From: CBDIHP01 sp965279195
GTDB taxonomy: Bacteria; Planctomycetota; Planctomycetia; Isosphaerales; Isosphaeraceae
Assembly: GCA_965279195.1 (NCBI GenBank)
Contig: CBDIHP010000035.1
Coordinates: 124,001-188,000, forward strand
DNA length: 64,000 nt
Direction: 5' to 3'
Position numbers and translations under genes: made by a program. Below are positions 61,847 to 64,000 of the stretch, one piece after another. The notes beneath the pieces are model-generated. The model had not been told where the DNA came from. It made no database searches and saw only the letters and a program-made list of their open reading frames with translations. Numbering within the stretch: the stretch's first letter is position 1; each line of letters starts with the position of its first letter.

Positions 61847-63742
61847 TTACCCCTGGATCGCGCTGGTGCGTCCCAGGGCGATGTCGAAGTTGCTCACGGC
61901 CGGCACGAGCATCGCCAGGACGAAGAACCCATAGACGGCCGCGCTCACGAGGAAGGCGGCGAGGGTGTCGCCGTTGGCGACGCTGATGATGCAGTAGAAG
62001 CTCCAGAACGGCGTCAGGAGCGACACCAGGGCGATCGCACGCGACGGGTTCTTGGCCCCGAGCGAGGCGAAGAGCGCCACGCTGCCCGCGCCGATGAAGA
62101 TCAGGAAGCTCAGCAGCTGCCGGCCGAACTCGCGGTCGGAGAGGACGATCAGGAACGCGCAGATGCCGATGCCGATCATCAGGAGGAAGGTCGTCCCCAG
62201 CGAATTCGCGATGGCCGCCCGGCTGCTCGTGTAGGTGATCGCCGCGTGGATCCCGAGCATGGCCGCGAAGTGGACGAAGAGCGCGTAGTCGACCAGCGAG
62301 TAGAACGTCACCTCGCCCGGGATCGCCCCGATCCACCAGAACCAGAGGCACAGGAGGAACGGCCCGAGGACCATCTCCTTGGTGTTGTACAACACCCCGT
62401 AGAGCTTGCCGTAGATGAACTGGGCCGGGGAGAGTTCGGTCACTAGCAAGAGGTCGAGCGCGCCGGTATCGCGCTCGCTCGTCAGCGCGGTCACGCCCTG
62501 GGCGTTGATCAGGATCAGGCTGAGGATCGACAGGAAGATGAGCACCCAGCCCGGCCGCCAGGGGTCGAGCACGGGATCGGGGTTGAAATAGTAGTAGGCG
62601 ACGCCGAGGGCGAACACCAGGGCATACGCGCCCTTGATGATCAGGGGCTTGCGGCCGTAGGCCCGCGTCATCAGCTCGCGCCAGATGATCGGGTTGTCCC
62701 AGGCCGACCGATAGGGCCGGACGCCGCCCCGGACGATCCGCCGGTGGGTCCGCCTCGGCACGTGCAGGCCGGTCGTCGCCTGCACATCCTCGGCCGCGAC
62801 GGCGGCCTTCGCCGGCGCCTCCGCCAGCGCGGTCGCCGAGGCACCGACCAGCGCCGATTCGCGGGCACCGACCGGGGCCGCCTCCACGATCTCGTCGACC
62901 TCGACCAGCTGCTCGGACGACTCCTCGGTCCGGGTCTCGCGCTCCTCGCGGGGCTCGTTGCGGCTGGGGTTCCAGACCCGGAGCATGAAGACCGAGACCG
63001 TGTTGAGGAGCACGGTCGCGACCAGCGAGAAGACGAGGAACGTCACGCCCGGCCAGCCCTTGGACTGCTCGCTCGGATCGAGCACGGCGGCCAGGGTGCG
63101 GTACGGGTTGAAGGCGGAGGCGATGTCGGTGCCGCCGATCCGGACGCCCGGCAGCAGCGCAGCGAAGACCTCGACGACGACCATCGAGAGGACCAGGATC
63201 AGGACCGTCAACGCCAGCGACTGGAACGTCCGGTCCTTCGCCAGCGCGACGACCAGCCCGAGCGAGCCGCCCGCGAGCCCGGCCGAGGCCATGACGGCGA
63301 GGACCTCGACGAGCTGGACGACCGAGTTGCCGCCGAGCAGCAGGCAGAGGAAGAAGACCGGGGCCGAGGTCGCGAGCATGGTCGCGACCTTCACCAGGCT
63401 GATGACCAGCTTGCCGACGACGATTTCGACGTCGCGGAGGTCGGTCATGAGGAGCAGCAGGAACGTCCGGCGGTCCTTCTCGTAGGCCACGGCCGAGGCG
63501 GCGGTGATCGGCGCGAAGAACAGCATCAAGGACAGTTCGATGTAGGCGAAGAACTTGTAGAGGATCTGCCCGTAGCGGGCGATGAGCCCGACCTCGGTGA
63601 CCTCCTGCCACCCGATGAGGACCTGCCAGGCGGTCCACATGATGATGAACAGCATCCCGGCGTAGAGCGTACGGAGGATGAAGAACCGGGACGAGCGGGG
63701 GGTCGTGACGACCTCCCGGGCGATGATGGGTCCGGCGAACAA
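61847..63742 (-). CDS. ABC-2 type transporter permease (double-length)
   Basis: A 631-residue membrane protein with two permease-like halves. Each begins with the same theme: PIIAREVVTTPRSSRFFILR near the N-terminus and NPIIWRELMTRAYGRKPLII near residue 345. Each half is followed by about six spans. The hydrophilic linker between them (~265-340) is Glu/Ala-rich. Motifs such as EKDRRTFLLLLMTDL and SERDTGALDLLLVTELSP are typical of ABC-2 permeases, at the cytoplasmic loop that contacts the ATPase. The ATPase is not in the window. The start is TTG 63742, because GGGAGGAC lies five bases upstream and no ATG fits. Confidence 0.85.
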   Translation of the reverse strand: MFAGPIIAREVVTTPRSSRFFILRTLYAGMLFIIMWTAWQVLIGWQEVTEVGLIARYGQILYKFFAYIELSLMLFFAPITAASAVAYEKDRRTFLLLLMTDLRDVEIVVGKLVISLVKVATMLATSAPVFFLCLLLGGNSVVQLVEVLAVMASAGLAGGSLGLVVALAKDRTFQSLALTVLILVLSMVVVEVFAALLPGVRIGGTDIASAFNPYRTLAAVLDPSEQSKGWPGVTFLVFSLVATVLLNTVSVFMLRVWNPSRNEPREERETRTEESSEQLVEVDEIVEAAPVGARESALVGASATALAEAPAKAAVAAEDVQATTGLHVPRRTHRRIVRGGVRPYRSAWDNPIIWRELMTRAYGRKPLIIKGAYALVFALGVAYYYFNPDPVLDPWRPGWVLIFLSILSLILINAQGVTALTSERDTGALDLLLVTELSPAQFIYGKLYGVLYNTKEMVLGPFLLCLWFWWIGAIPGEVTFYSLVDYALFVHFAAMLGIHAAITYTSSRAAIANSLGTTFLLMIGIGICAFLIVLSDREFGRQLLSFLIFIGAGSVALFASLGAKNPSRAIALVSLLTPFWSFYCIISVANGDTLAAFLVSAAVYGFFVLAMLVPAVSNFDIALGRTSAIQG

Positions 63743-63847
63743 CGAACGTCCTCCCAGCGCGGCGAACGAGGCGGGCGGCCGAGGGCTCCGTCACGACGAG
63801 GGATGACGGCGGGCGAAGCAGTCGCGAGCCCGAGGCCGAGGAAATCT

Positions 63848-63950
63848 CATTCTAATCGAAGGCGTCAATCGAACCCAGGGGTGGCGAATGCCGTAGGGTA
63901 GGGGGCTCGGCGGAACTTGACAGACCCCGAGCGTGGGCATTCTAATCGAA
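63848..63950 (+). repeat. Direct repeat CATTCTAATCGAA, two copies 90 bases apart
   Basis: Identical 13-base copies at 63848-63860 and 63938-63950. The second overlaps the -10 box of the promoter at the window end, so the pair may be an operator or a duplicated promoter element. Confidence 0.6.
63917..63946 (+). promoter_or_regulatory. Strong sigma70-type promoter firing out of the window
   Basis: A perfect TTGACA (63917-63922) and TCTAAT (63941-63946) are 18 bases apart. It is divergent from the ABC permease and should drive a gene beyond position 64000. Confidence 0.7.
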
Positions 63951-64000
63951 TGACTCTCCCCACTACGTCGCCCGACCGATTTGGTTCGATCGAGAGTCCT

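Overview
The window is high-GC DNA whose gene content points to a planctomycete, most likely of the Isosphaeraceae/Gemmatales side of the phylum. The signs are a Pirellula/Verrucomicrobium-type heme-binding dehydrogenase-like protein, a SecDF fusion, a TPR protein carrying RNA polymerase alpha-CTD modules, an exosortase/EpsI pair inside an exopolysaccharide locus, and palindromic intergenic repeat families. This assignment is inference from gene families, not from rRNA; no rRNA, tRNA or CRISPR array was found.

Layout. 1-2400: the end of an RND/HlyD-type adaptor and two small membrane proteins. 2400-5100: a repeat-rich spacer, a promoter with a structured leader, and rpsA (six S1 domains plus an acidic repeat tail). 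5280-7380: two poorly known proteins. 7480-8660 (minus): queD and queC, with tgt nearby at 10485; together they cover part of the 7-deazaguanine/queuosine pathway. 9143-10474: TPR plus two tandem alpha-CTD modules. 11777-15361: yajC and secDF. 15494-24161 (minus): a run selB-selA-FAH-pyc-birA, pairing selenocysteine insertion with a biotin enzyme and its ligase.

24700-45621: a large exopolysaccharide locus. It has a WecA/TagO-type priming transferase, a Wzc-type BY-kinase, two Wzy/ligase-like membrane proteins, an FHA-like/TPR protein, exosortase, EpsI, GDP-mannose 4,6-dehydratase, an alkaline-phosphatase-superfamily hydrolase and five glycosyltransferases. No flippase or outer-membrane export protein is visible. 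45830-50476: a MoxR-DUF58-transglutaminase operon behind a good sigma70 promoter. 50718-63742: mostly minus-strand genes including a tail-specific protease, a Tat-exported protein, a secreted helical protein made of exact 51-residue repeats, the heme-binding protein, two small paralogous membrane proteins and an ABC-2 permease. A strong promoter at the right edge fires out of the window.

The spacers hold at least six families of palindromic repeats (named A-F here). Two families begin exactly on the TAG stop codons of four exopolysaccharide genes, and one spacer (35996-36417) nests three families inside each other. These repeat-gene junctions and the TPR/alpha-CTD protein are the least ordinary things in the window.
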